Origin: Photobacterium sp. TLY01
GTDB lineage: Bacteria; Pseudomonadota; Gammaproteobacteria; Enterobacterales; Vibrionaceae
Reading direction: 5' to 3'
Assembly: GCF_021432065.1 (NCBI RefSeq)
Contig: NZ_CP090364.1
Location: forward strand, 558,001 to 622,000
Length of the DNA: 64,000 nucleotides
The notes under the pieces were generated by a model. It did not search any database and was not told the origin of the DNA. It saw only the letters and a program-made list of their open reading frames with translations. Positions 21,125 to 30,200 of this stretch are shown here, in pieces (position 1 is the stretch's first letter; every line of letters begins with the position of its first letter). The position numbers were made by a program, and so were the translations under genes.

Positions 21125-22327
21125 ATGCCAGCATTCAATTGGAAACCCCTGTTATTTGCCTGTTTAATTGTCAGTATTGGTCAGCTGAGCCTTGGCTTGG
21201 TGTTTCCCCTATTGCCCTGGATTGGGCATGATCTGGCGATTTCATCGGAACAGACACAATTGCTGGTTGCTATTTATCTGCTTGGATTTGGCCCCTCTCA
21301 GCTTATTTATGGGCCTCTTTCCGATGTCTTTGGTCGCAGGCCGGTCTTGCTGACCGGTGTTTTAATCGCGTTCCTTGGGGTTAGCGTTGTTCTTTTCCTG
21401 TCGGACTCTTTTTCCGGGTTGCTGATCGGCCGTTTTATTCAGGGCTGTGGTGCGGGCAGTGTTTCTGTGCTGGCCAGAGCGACCATTCGGGATAGCTACC
21501 AAAAACAAAATCTGGCAAAAGCGATGACCTGGCTGGCGATTGTCGCTGCCTTCACCCCAATTATGGCTCCTGTAATCGGCGGGATGATCAATCATTATCT
21601 GGGGTGGTTATCTGCTTTCATCGGACTGGTTGTTTATATTGCTCTGATTTGGCTGCTGCTTGTGTTCAGTTTTCGGGAAACCCTGAACACATCTGTTCAG
21701 GCGCCATCGGTGAAAAAGCTCGTCGGAAACTATCTGTCTTTATTTCGCGAACGGCATTTCATGACCTTTGCAGGGATTGGCTGGATTAACTTTGCCATGG
21801 TGATTCTGGCGATTTCTCAGATGCCCTACATTATGCAGGTTCAGATTGGGTTGAGTTCGGATCAGTACGCACTCTGGGCAATGGTACCCGCATGTGGCCT
21901 GCTTTTTGGCGGCTTATTGTGTCAGCGGCTCAGGCCAAAACTCGGCACGGCAAGAATGCTGCAGCTGGCCCCGTGCATGCAGTTGATATCGGCGGCTTTA
22001 TATCTACTGGCGCCGGTTGATGCGGTTTGGATGTCGGCCGCGCACTTTATGCTGGCGGTGACCAACGGCATCGCCTTTCCTTGTGCGCAGTCGATGTTGC
22101 TGATCCCATACAGTGAAAAGGCAGGCACGGTTTCTGCATTATCCGGAGCTTGCCAGATGGTCGCAGCGTCTGTTATCAGTCACTTCTTGTTACAGGTCGG
22201 GATCAGCCAGCCTTGGCATCTTGGCGGGGTATTACTGGGGGCATCTTTAATTGGTATCTTACTGGTTCATTTGGGGATAAGCAGCGAATCAGGGCGTCAG
22301 GCATCGCTAGAGTTGAGTCAGCCTTGA
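21125..22327 (+). CDS. Bcr/CflA-family MFS drug efflux transporter
   Basis: A 400-residue, about 12-helix inner-membrane proton antiporter of the DHA1 family. The start is MPAFNWKPLLFACLIVSIGQ, with 22 unlikely upstream residues dropped. The MFS motif A between helices 2 and 3 reads GPLSDVFGRRPVLL, and an antiporter-type motif C region follows (around AFTPIMAPVIGG). It resembles bicyclomycin-resistance-type pumps (Bcr/CflA/EmrD); the actual substrate cannot be told. It is monocistronic or reads into the lipoprotein gene 87 bp downstream. Confidence 0.8.
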   Translation: MPAFNWKPLLFACLIVSIGQLSLGLVFPLLPWIGHDLAISSEQTQLLVAIYLLGFGPSQLIYGPLSDVFGRRPVLLTGVLIAFLGVSVVLFLSDSFSGLLIGRFIQGCGAGSVSVLARATIRDSYQKQNLAKAMTWLAIVAAFTPIMAPVIGGMINHYLGWLSAFIGLVVYIALIWLLLVFSFRETLNTSVQAPSVKKLVGNYLSLFRERHFMTFAGIGWINFAMVILAISQMPYIMQVQIGLSSDQYALWAMVPACGLLFGGLLCQRLRPKLGTARMLQLAPCMQLISAALYLLAPVDAVWMSAAHFMLAVTNGIAFPCAQSMLLIPYSEKAGTVSALSGACQMVAASVISHFLLQVGISQPWHLGGVLLGASLIGILLVHLGISSESGRQASLELSQP

Positions 22328-22413
22328 TCATCAGCTCAGATGAGAAACTTTCTCACACCAGAGATATTCTTCCATACTTAAGACACCGGATCGCAGTTCG
22401 CTGGGGAGGTTCT

Positions 22414-22740
22414 ATGCGTCAGCTGATCTGTTTGGTGGTGATGATTTTGCTCTCGGCTTGTATGAGTCAGTATGAAGCGAATTTGTCACGACATGGTGAG
22501 TGGCAAGAGTTGGGAGCGTACCACGGAGAATATGGTTATCAGGAGTGGGAAAAAAAACGCCTGGGCCGACTGGGTGCGATGTCTGAATCTGACTATGAAA
22601 AATACCGAGCGGGCTACTTGCAGGGACGCTATGAGTATTGCACAGGCAAGAAAACCGTGACGACCGCGCTTAACCCGGGTTACCCGGATGAATGCAGACA
22701 GGACTCGAGTCAGTTCGGGCTGGCGGAAAGAGGCTACTGA
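22414..22740 (+). CDS. DUF2799-like lipoprotein
   Basis: A 108-residue lipoprotein precursor. The signal peptide MRQLICLVVMILLSAC has a lipobox (LSAC) with Cys16. GGGGAGG sits 6 bases before the ATG. The mature part is polar with paired Gly/Tyr motifs (AYHGEYGYQEWE, YRAGYLQGRYEYC), which resembles DUF2799 lipoproteins of unknown function. An overlapping longer frame starting inside the pump gene was rejected because of the clear signal peptide. Confidence 0.7.
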   Translation: MRQLICLVVMILLSACMSQYEANLSRHGEWQELGAYHGEYGYQEWEKKRLGRLGAMSESDYEKYRAGYLQGRYEYCTGKKTVTTALNPGYPDECRQDSSQFGLAERGY

Positions 22741-22750
22741 TAGAGATAAG

Positions 22751-22774
22751 AAAGGCTGCCATCGGCAGCCTTTT
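22751..22774. terminator. bidirectional terminator between the lipoprotein gene and dapD
   Basis: AAAGGCTGCC / GGCAGCCTTT, a perfect 10-bp stem with a 3-base loop and T's on the plus strand and A's upstream, so it can act for both converging genes. Confidence 0.8.
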
Positions 22775-22801
22775 AAGTTGATGCAGACTGATTGTCAGCA
22801 A

Positions 22802-23833
22802 TCAGTTGTTGCTGTGTAGCTCGCTGTTCAGTTCCACGGCGGTTTTGTTGGTCAGACATTCAATCGTGCCGGTCACTGAGTTACGACGGAACAGCAGATC
22901 AGATTTTCCAGCCAGATCGCGCGCTTTGACGGTGTCGACGACATTGCCGTCTGCGTCCAGCATGGTGACCTTGGTGCCGGCTGTCACGTACAGGCCTGAC
23001 TCCAGCGTACAGCGATCACCCAGCGGGAATCCTAAGCCGGCATTGGCGCCCAGCAGGCTGTTTTCACCAATAGAAATCACCACTTTGCCGCCACCGCTCA
23101 GGGTACCCATGATCGAAGCGCCGCCGCCAATATCAGAGCCGTTTCCGACCACAACACCAGCCGAGATGCGACCTTCAACCATGCTGACACCCGTGGTGCC
23201 GGCGTTGAAGTTGATGAAACCTTCGTGCATCACTGTGGTGCCTTCACCGACGTGAGCACCGAGGCGAACACGGGAAGTATCGGCAATCCGCACGCCAGCC
23301 GGCACAATGTAGTCGACCATTTTCGGGAATTTATCAACACAGTCTACAGTCAGCACTTCGCCCTTCAGGCGAGCTTCAATCTGGCGCTCCGCCAGTTCAG
23401 GCAGATCGATCGGGCCTTGATTAGTCCACGCAATGTTGTGCAGCAGGCCGAAAATGCCGTCCAGAACCAGACCATGTGGCTGGACCAGACGGTGAGAGAT
23501 CAGCTGAAGCTTCAGGAAACCCTCTGCCACAGAAGCTGGCGCTTGGTCGGCAGCCAAAATGACCAGCACCAGCGGTTGGCTGGATTGTGCTGCTTTTTCA
23601 GCAAAACCAGCGCTGGCTTGCTCGCCATTTGCTGCGAAAGCGCCGGCCAGTTCAGCCGCCTGAGCTGGGGTAATCTCAATCGCTTGATTACCTTCCTGAT
23701 AATCAACAACTTTTGCGATGGTATCAACCAGAGCCTGAGCCGGATTGAGCAGCGGGGTCGGGAAGAAAGCTTCGATGATTTTACCGTCGCGGTTTTTGGT
23801 CGCGGTACCCAGGGCTAGAGAAAATGTCGCCAT
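22802..23833 (-). CDS. dapD: tetrahydrodipicolinate N-succinyltransferase
   Basis: A 343-residue enzyme of the succinylase route to lysine and meso-diaminopimelate (succinyl-CoA plus tetrahydrodipicolinate). The long form, as in Pseudomonas and Vibrio, has an N-terminal alpha/beta part (MATFSLALGTATKNRDG) and a left-handed beta-helix of hexapeptide repeats from about residue 180 (VRLGAHVGEGTTVMHEGFINFNAG, SAGVVVGNGSDIGGGASIMG). It is monocistronic with a terminator on one side and its own upstream region (23834-24040) on the other, in which I recognise no site. Confidence 0.93.
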   Translation of the reverse strand: MATFSLALGTATKNRDGKIIEAFFPTPLLNPAQALVDTIAKVVDYQEGNQAIEITPAQAAELAGAFAANGEQASAGFAEKAAQSSQPLVLVILAADQAPASVAEGFLKLQLISHRLVQPHGLVLDGIFGLLHNIAWTNQGPIDLPELAERQIEARLKGEVLTVDCVDKFPKMVDYIVPAGVRIADTSRVRLGAHVGEGTTVMHEGFINFNAGTTGVSMVEGRISAGVVVGNGSDIGGGASIMGTLSGGGKVVISIGENSLLGANAGLGFPLGDRCTLESGLYVTAGTKVTMLDADGNVVDTVKARDLAGKSDLLFRRNSVTGTIECLTNKTAVELNSELHSNN

Positions 23834-24042
23834 GATGAAATGGTCTCCATGTCAAAAGGGATAACGACTGCGCTCTGCAACAGTCAGTTTGATGATTCAA
23901 AAATTCTGATATGCCCATCATAAAGAGACTGAGCGGGATATTGAAGGGGAAATCAGCCATTCGCATGAAATTGACTGAGAAATGGTGAAAATAGCACTTT
24001 ATCCTTATAGATAGTCAGTCTTTTTGCATAAAAACAGAGTGC

Positions 24043-24066
24043 AAAAAAACCTCCCGCAGGAGGTTT
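24043..24066 (-). terminator. rho-independent terminator of yebG
   Basis: On the minus strand AAACCTCC / GGAGGTTT with a TGCG loop is followed by TTTT, about 28 bases after the yebG stop. Confidence 0.85.
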
Positions 24067-24093
24067 CTTCAAGGCGGGTCAGCCGGAATGCTG

Positions 24094-24396
24094 TCAGGCG
24101 GCTTCGCTGTCAGTAGCTTCCTGAACCGCTTCAGGTTTGGCGGGTTTTTTCTTGGCGGTTGGTTTGGCTTTTTTGGCGCCCAGCGCAACCAGCACTTTTT
24201 CACGTTCCTGAGCCAGGAACAGCGCTAATTCTTCCTGTTTGGCTTCGTCTTCAAGCAGTTTGCTTTCACTCAGAACAGCAAACAGCTCGTCAGCCATATC
24301 CAACATTTTATCGTAGGCATCAGCTTCAGATTTAGAGGTAAAAGTCATCTTCTCTTCTCCGTTGCGCTCTACTACATATTTGACGATAACAGCCAT
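24094..24396 (-). CDS. yebG: SOS-induced DNA-damage protein YebG
   Basis: A 100-residue YebG family protein. The start MAVIVKYVVERNGEEKMTF lines up with E. coli MAVEVKYVV; a 39-codon longer frame was trimmed. The family block TSKSEADAYDKMLDMADELF follows, and the C-terminal 30 residues are Lys/Ala/Pro rich. The exact role is unknown; in E. coli it is damage-inducible and cAMP-influenced. A LexA box 27-42 bp upstream supports SOS control here. Confidence 0.92.
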   Translation of the reverse strand: MAVIVKYVVERNGEEKMTFTSKSEADAYDKMLDMADELFAVLSESKLLEDEAKQEELALFLAQEREKVLVALGAKKAKPTAKKKPAKPEAVQEATDSEAA

Positions 24397-24422
24397 GGTC
24401 ACCCTCTCCAGATATTGATTAA

Positions 24423-24438
24423 CTGGTTTTTTATACAG
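24423..24438. promoter_or_regulatory. LexA box shared by yebG and the Tag-like gene
   Basis: CTGGTTTTTTATACAG fits CTG-N10-CAG with the AT-rich TATACAG half typical of LexA operators. It lies between the divergent starts at 24396 and 24487, so one operator could repress both genes. Confidence 0.78.
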
Positions 24439-24486
24439 TAGGATAGGGGCAGAGTCCAGTGCTGAGTTCTGACAGAAGGTGTTCTT

Positions 24487-25176
24487 GTGAGCCTGAGAGA
24501 AAAATTTGAACAAATTTATACCCGTGCTGCTGATCGCAAAGGAGGCGAGGCGGCGTTGGAAAGTTTGCTGTCGACCCCGCTGAGTGCAGAGGTGTTGGCC
24601 ACCATTGGCGATGATCGCTGGCTGGCCGCCTTTACGCAGAAAGTGTTCCAGTCAGGGATGAGCTGGAAAGTGGTCAGGAGTAAGTGGGACGGTTTTGAGT
24701 CGGTCTTTTTTGGCTTTGATATTGAAAAGTTATTGCTGGTGCCGAACGAAATGTGGGAGCGAAAAGCCACAGATCCGGCCATTATCCGTCATCTTGGCAA
24801 AGTGATGACGATTCCGGACAATGCGTACATGATCCACAGCGCCGCGAAAACGCACGGCTCGTTTGCCGCGATGGTTGCCGCGTGGCCATCGGAAGACATC
24901 ATTGGCTTATGGCGCTATCTGAAAAGCAAAGGGAAACGTTTGGGCGGCAATACCGGCCCCTATACGTTACGGGTGATGGGTAAAGATACTTTTATCCTCA
25001 GCCAGGATGTTGAAGCCTACCTGCGCAGTACCGGAATCATTGATGGCGGCCGGGACACCCAGCGCTCTCTGGCGGGGGCACAGGCCGCGTTTAACGACTG
25101 GCAACAGGAGTCGGGCCGGCCTTTATGTCAGATCAGTCAGATCATTGCTTTCAGCGGTGGCGATAACCGGATCTGA
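24487..25176 (+). CDS. Tag-like DNA-3-methyladenine glycosylase family protein
   Basis: A 229-residue protein with GTG start. FQSGMSWKVVRSKWDGFESVFFGFD (about residues 56-80) matches the conserved core of 3-methyladenine glycosylase I (Tag), and a helical domain with an SKGKRLGGNTGPYTLRVMGKDTF segment follows. It lacks the N-terminal Cys/His that form the zinc snap in E. coli Tag, so it belongs to a diverged branch and base specificity is uncertain. The shared LexA box with yebG points to a DNA-damage role. Its last 54 bp overlap the 3' end of the opposing LysR gene. Confidence 0.75.
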   Translation: MSLREKFEQIYTRAADRKGGEAALESLLSTPLSAEVLATIGDDRWLAAFTQKVFQSGMSWKVVRSKWDGFESVFFGFDIEKLLLVPNEMWERKATDPAIIRHLGKVMTIPDNAYMIHSAAKTHGSFAAMVAAWPSEDIIGLWRYLKSKGKRLGGNTGPYTLRVMGKDTFILSQDVEAYLRSTGIIDGGRDTQRSLAGAQAAFNDWQQESGRPLCQISQIIAFSGGDNRI

Positions 25177-26061
25177 CCCCGCTTGCCATTGCTGGCAGAA
25201 GGCAATAAATGCGGATAACAGCGGGCTGGTGTATTTATCTTTGTGGTACACCAGCCAGTATTGTCTTTGCTTGCTCAGCGTGATGGGTAATTCTGCCACC
25301 CTTTTTTCCTGTACTGCATGATAAACAGCACGCCGGGATAAGCAGGTCAGGCCCAGGCCGGCGGCGACACTGTTGATGATGGCTTCAGTGGTGTTGAGCT
25401 CGAAAGCCAGTTGCCAGTCATTGATATCGGGTGCGAGATGGTGCAGGAAATAATCCCGGGTGCCGGATCCGGCTTCCCTGAGTACCCATTCCGAGTGTTC
25501 CAGATCTGACAGAGACAGGCTGTTTTGTTTCAGCAATGGATGCAGAGGATGGCAGATAATCACCATTTCATCCTGAAGCCAGGGCTGGCTGATCAAGTGT
25601 TTTTCTGTGACCCGGCCTTCGACCAGGCCGATATCCAGCTCAAAATCACCTAACTTTTTCACGATTGCCGCGGTATTGCCGATCAGCAGGGACTGGTCGG
25701 TATGGGCTGTCTGCATCCTGAAATCCCGCAGCAGAAAAGGCGTGAGCTGATTGCCCACAGTATCGCTGGAGCCTATGGCCAAGCTGCCGGACAAGGCACC
25801 GGTTTGGCTGAATAGCTGCTCCATGCTCTGGGTGCGCTGGAGCAGTTCATCGGCCAAAGGTAGCAGGCGCTTGCCTTCGCTGTTCAGGGTCAGCCGGTTG
25901 TGATGGCGATCAAACAGGGGCTGGCTGAGTTGTTTTTCCAGCTCGGCCAGCGCCATGCTGACAGCCGGTTTGGTCAGAAACAGGCGTTCCGCGGCAGCCG
26001 TGATGGTTTTCTCCTGTGCCACGGCCACAAAGACTCTCAGTTGTTTCAGCGCAATGTTCAT
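25123..26061 (-). CDS. LysR-family transcriptional regulator
   Basis: A 312-residue LTTR. The winged helix-turn-helix is at residues 1-60 (LRVFVAVAQEKTITAAAERLFLTKPAVSMALAELEKQL) and the effector domain begins near 90 (GSLAIGSSDTVGNQL). Its start is 137 bp from the divergent TDT-family transporter gene, the usual LTTR-target layout, and a palindromic AT-rich site lies between. The 3' end overlaps the Tag-like gene by 54 bp. The inducer is unknown. Confidence 0.85.
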   Translation of the reverse strand: MNIALKQLRVFVAVAQEKTITAAAERLFLTKPAVSMALAELEKQLSQPLFDRHHNRLTLNSEGKRLLPLADELLQRTQSMEQLFSQTGALSGSLAIGSSDTVGNQLTPFLLRDFRMQTAHTDQSLLIGNTAAIVKKLGDFELDIGLVEGRVTEKHLISQPWLQDEMVIICHPLHPLLKQNSLSLSDLEHSEWVLREAGSGTRDYFLHHLAPDINDWQLAFELNTTEAIINSVAAGLGLTCLSRRAVYHAVQEKRVAELPITLSKQRQYWLVYHKDKYTSPLLSAFIAFCQQWQAGSDPVIATAESNDLTDLT

Positions 26062-26080
26062 CGTGACTCTTATTAGGTTA

Positions 26081-26094
26081 AGTTGAATTGAACT
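26081..26094. promoter_or_regulatory. palindromic candidate LysR operator
   Basis: AGTTGAATTGAACT, an interrupted palindrome (AGTTnAATTnAACT), lies in the divergent region between the LysR gene and the transporter. LTTRs bind such AT-rich dyads; the assignment is inference. Confidence 0.4.
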
Positions 26095-26198
26095 CTTAGT
26101 TAAATTTATTCAATTATTCTAAACCATGTGAGCAAAGTACACTGTCTCCATCGACAAAAAGAACAAAAAAACGTATCGGATGTGATGGAGAGCTAATC

Positions 26199-27170
26199 AT
26201 GAATCAAGTCTTGAAAGAGCGATTTGCCTTGATGCCGACACCTATGGCCGGATTGGCACTGGCGATTGCCAGCCTGGGCTGGTGCTGGGAAAACGCGGTG
26301 CCATTGCACGGTCTGGCGCAAAGCGGCAGTGCCGCGATTGCGGCTGTGATGTTACTGGGATTAGCGGTGAAGTTTGTCTTCCATCCTCAGTTACTCTGGC
26401 AGGATTTGAAGCATCCTGTGGTCGGCAGTGTCGTGCCGACTTTTTCGATGGCACTCATGGTGCTTTCCTCTGCGCTGGCGCGATACCTGCCGCATGCCGG
26501 GTGGGTACTATGGCTGGTCGCCGTGGTTTTGCATCTGGTGTTTTTAGCCTGCTTCGTTTTTCATCGTTTGAGCCGGTTTGAGTTGCACCATATGGTGCCC
26601 AGCTGGTTTGTGCCGCCTGTGGGGATCATCGTGGCTGATGTCACTTTTCCGGGGGGCGCCCTGGCACCCTTGGCGCAGGCCTTGATGGTGTTTGGCCTGA
26701 GTGCTTACGCCCTGATGTTGCCTGTGATGCTATATCGCCTGATTTTCTGTCATGAAGTGCCGGATGCCGCCAAGCCGACCATCGCGATTCTGGCGGCCCC
26801 GGCCAGCTTGTCACTGGCAGGTTATCTGACAGTAACGGCGCAGCCTTCCGTGCTGATCGTAGCTTTGCTGGCGAGTATCGGGTTGCTGATGACTCTGGTG
26901 ATTTACCTGGCCTTCTTCAGACTGTTGCGGTTACCCTTCAGTCCGGCTTATGCCGCGTTTACGTTTCCTGTGGTGATCGGGGCGACCGCTTTGTACAAAA
27001 CGGCCCATTGGATGAGCACTCAGCCCCTGCTGGCCGACTACGCGCACCAGGTTCAGGGGCTGGCTCTGGCTGAATTACTGGTCGCTACTGTGGTGGTCAG
27101 TTATGTCATCGTGCGCTATCTGGCTCATTATTGCGCCGCTGAGATTAGCTACCGCAGAGCGACGATGTAA
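26199..27170 (+). CDS. TDT-family (TehA/SLAC1-like) membrane transporter
   Basis: A 323-residue inner-membrane protein with about ten hydrophobic helices. The opening FALMPTPMAGLALAIASLG and later FVPPVGIIVADVTFPGG resemble the TehA/TDT (tellurite resistance / C4-dicarboxylate / SLAC1 anion channel) family. GGAGAG lies upstream of the ATG. It is divergent from a LysR regulator that probably controls it. The substrate is unknown; anions or weak acids are the family norm. Confidence 0.78.
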   Translation: MNQVLKERFALMPTPMAGLALAIASLGWCWENAVPLHGLAQSGSAAIAAVMLLGLAVKFVFHPQLLWQDLKHPVVGSVVPTFSMALMVLSSALARYLPHAGWVLWLVAVVLHLVFLACFVFHRLSRFELHHMVPSWFVPPVGIIVADVTFPGGALAPLAQALMVFGLSAYALMLPVMLYRLIFCHEVPDAAKPTIAILAAPASLSLAGYLTVTAQPSVLIVALLASIGLLMTLVIYLAFFRLLRLPFSPAYAAFTFPVVIGATALYKTAHWMSTQPLLADYAHQVQGLALAELLVATVVVSYVIVRYLAHYCAAEISYRRATM

Positions 27171-27274
27171 CGCGTTGAAGCCAAAGGACGGCGGTCATCG
27201 CAGGCACTGCTGTTTACACCCTGCGTGCCTTGATAGACAATCATGGCATGATTCTCTGCCTGCGAGCCTGATGC

Positions 27275-30200
27275 GTGTTTACTGTTTACCATTCCAACCA
27301 ACTGGACCTGCTGAAGTCTTTACTGGTTGAGCTGATCCGCCGGGATCCGCTTTCAGACCCCTTTCTCCCTGAGCAGATTCTGGTGCAGAGTCCGGGCATG
27401 TCGCAATGGCTCAAACTCGAACTGGCACAGTCGCTGGGCGTGGCCGCAAATATTACTTTTCCCTTGCCGGCGACCTTCATCTGGGACATGTTCACCAAAG
27501 TACTGCAGGATGTGCCGGCACGCAGTGCCTTCAATAAAGATGCCATGACCTGGTCGCTGATGCAGGTGCTGCCCGGGTTGCTGGATCAGCCGGAATTTGC
27601 ACCACTGGCGCGTTACCTGGAAGAGGATGCCTATCAGCAGCGTCGATTTCAGCTGGCCGGAAAAATTGCCGACATCTTTGACCAGTATCTGGTGTACCGG
27701 CCGGAGTGGATACAGGCATGGGAAGCGGGGCGCATTGACCCTGAACTGGCGGGCGATCACCCCTGGCAGCCGGTGTTATGGCAGGCGCTGTATGACCACA
27801 TTCTGGCGCAGGGGCAATCGCCCTATCACCGCGCTAATTTGTATCAACAGTTTATTGAAACACTGACGCAGTACGCCCAGTCCGGGACGGAGCTGCCGGA
27901 GGGATTACCCAAACGTCTGTTTGTCTTTGGTATTTCAGCGCTGCCGCCACGCTATATGGACGCCCTGGCAGCCTTGGGGCAGCACATCGATGTGCATCTG
28001 ATGTTTACCAATCCTTGCCGCCACTACTGGGGCGATGTCAGAGATCGCAAATATCTGGCCCGGCTGGCAGCGCAGCAGCGTCAGCAGGTGATCTGGCGGG
28101 ATGAACACAGCGAGCAGGCCGGTGCCGTGGGCATACTCAAAGGCTCGCTGGAAGATAACCTGATTGACGAGTCCCATCAGGATGCCGCGGTTGGCAATAC
28201 ATTGTTAGCGTCACTGGGGAAGCTGGGGCGGGACAACCTGTATCTGCTGTCGGAATTACAGGCGTTTGAAGTTGATGCTTTTGTTGAGATTCAGCCCGAC
28301 AGTCTGCTGCACTGCATTCAGTCGGATATCCTGAATCTGGAAGACAAAGTGAATGACCAGCTGCTGGCCGACAGTCAGCACAAACAGCCGGTTGAGGCGC
28401 AAGATCGCTCTTTGTCGGTGCACGTCTGCCATTCCCCGATGCGGGAAGTGGAGGTTCTCTATGATAATTTGCTGGCCATGCTGGATGCGGACCCCGATCT
28501 GTCGCCACGCGATATCGTGGTCATGGTCGCAGATATCAATGCCTACAGTCCTTACATTCAGGCGGTTTTCGGCAATGCGCCGACGGAGCGCTACCTGCCA
28601 TTTTCCATATCTGACCGCAGCGCCGATCAGGAAAACCCTGTGCTGCTGGCCTGCCTGCGCTTGCTGGATTTACCCAATAGCCGTTGCCATGCCTCTGAGC
28701 TGACGGAGTTGCTGGAAGTGCCGGCTATCATGAAGCGGTTTAATCTTGACAGCGATCGCTTCATTCAGGTGAAGGGCTGGATTGAGGAAGCCGGCATTCG
28801 CTGGGGACTGGATGCCGGCACAGCGCGCGAATTTTCACTGCCGGTGCAGCAGCAAAATACCTGGCTGTTCGGGTTGCAGCGCATGTTGCTTGGTTATGCG
28901 ATGCCTGCGCAGGCGGGGCTGTATCAGGGGATACTGGCCTATGATGAAGTGCAGGGCATGGATGCCGAGCTGGCCGGTCAGCTCAGTGTCTTTGTCGAGC
29001 AGTTAATCCATTACCGCCGGGTACTCAATCAGCCGCATTCGGCGCGTGAGTGGTTCAGTGTGCTGAACCAGTTGCTGGATGATTTTTTCAGCGTGGATAC
29101 CGAGGGTGAACTGGTATTGCGTCTGATCCGCGACAAGTTGCAGCAACTGGAGCAGCAACTGGATGATGCCGGTTATCAGCAAGCGCTGACGCCTGCGGTC
29201 ATGCGCGATTACCTTAATGACAAGCTGAGCGGCGAGCGTGTGAGTCAGCGCTTTCTGGCCGGTCAGATCAACTTCTGTACCCTGATGCCGATGCGTTCGA
29301 TCCCATTCAAAGTAGTCTGTCTGTTGGGGATGAATGATGGGGTCTATCCGCGCACCATTGCCCCTGAAGGCTTTGATCTGATGGTGGGCCGCCAGCGTGC
29401 CGGTGACCGTTCTCGCCGTGACGATGACAGATATCTGTTTCTCGAAGCCCTCTTGTCTGCCCAGCAGCAGTTGTACATCAGTTATGTCGGGCGCTCGATT
29501 CAGGATAACAGTGAAAAAATGCCGTCCGTTCTGCTCAGTGAGTTACTGGATTACTGCCAGCAGGGATTTTGTCTGCAAGGGGACAGCGCGCTGGCTCCGG
29601 AGGATTCAGCGGAGCGTCTGATCCGCTGGTTAACTCACCACCATCCACTGACGCCATTCAGCCCGCTAGCCTTTCTGGGAAGCTCGCCCAGTTATGCGGC
29701 AGAATGGCTGCCCGCGGCACGACGAATCACTGTGGATAAGGTGGATTTCCTGTCGCAATCGCTGTCCCCGTTTGTTCTGACGGATCTGGCGGAGTCATCC
29801 GCTTCACTGCCTGTGATTGAAATGACAGAGTTGCAGCGCTTCTGGCGCCTGCCGGTACAGTACTTTTTTAACCGGCGTCTCAAGGTCTATTTTGACGCCG
29901 CCGCAGGGGCGATGGTGGATGAAGAACCCTTTGCACTTGATGGCCTGCAGAGTTATCAACTGCGGGCAGATTTACTGACGACTCTGCTTGAAGCGCAGAC
30001 CCGGCCCGACGCTATGCACCGTTTTCAGGCGATGCAGCAGGCGGCCGGCACCTTGCCGATCGCAGCATTTGGTGAGCTGACTCTGGCGCAGGAAAAACAG
30101 CAGCTCGCCCCACTGGCCGAAAGGCTCGCCGCTTTGCTTGCCTCGCCGCTCGAGGATCCTGAAATTGATCTGCTGATGACGATCCCTTCAGGTCAGTGCC

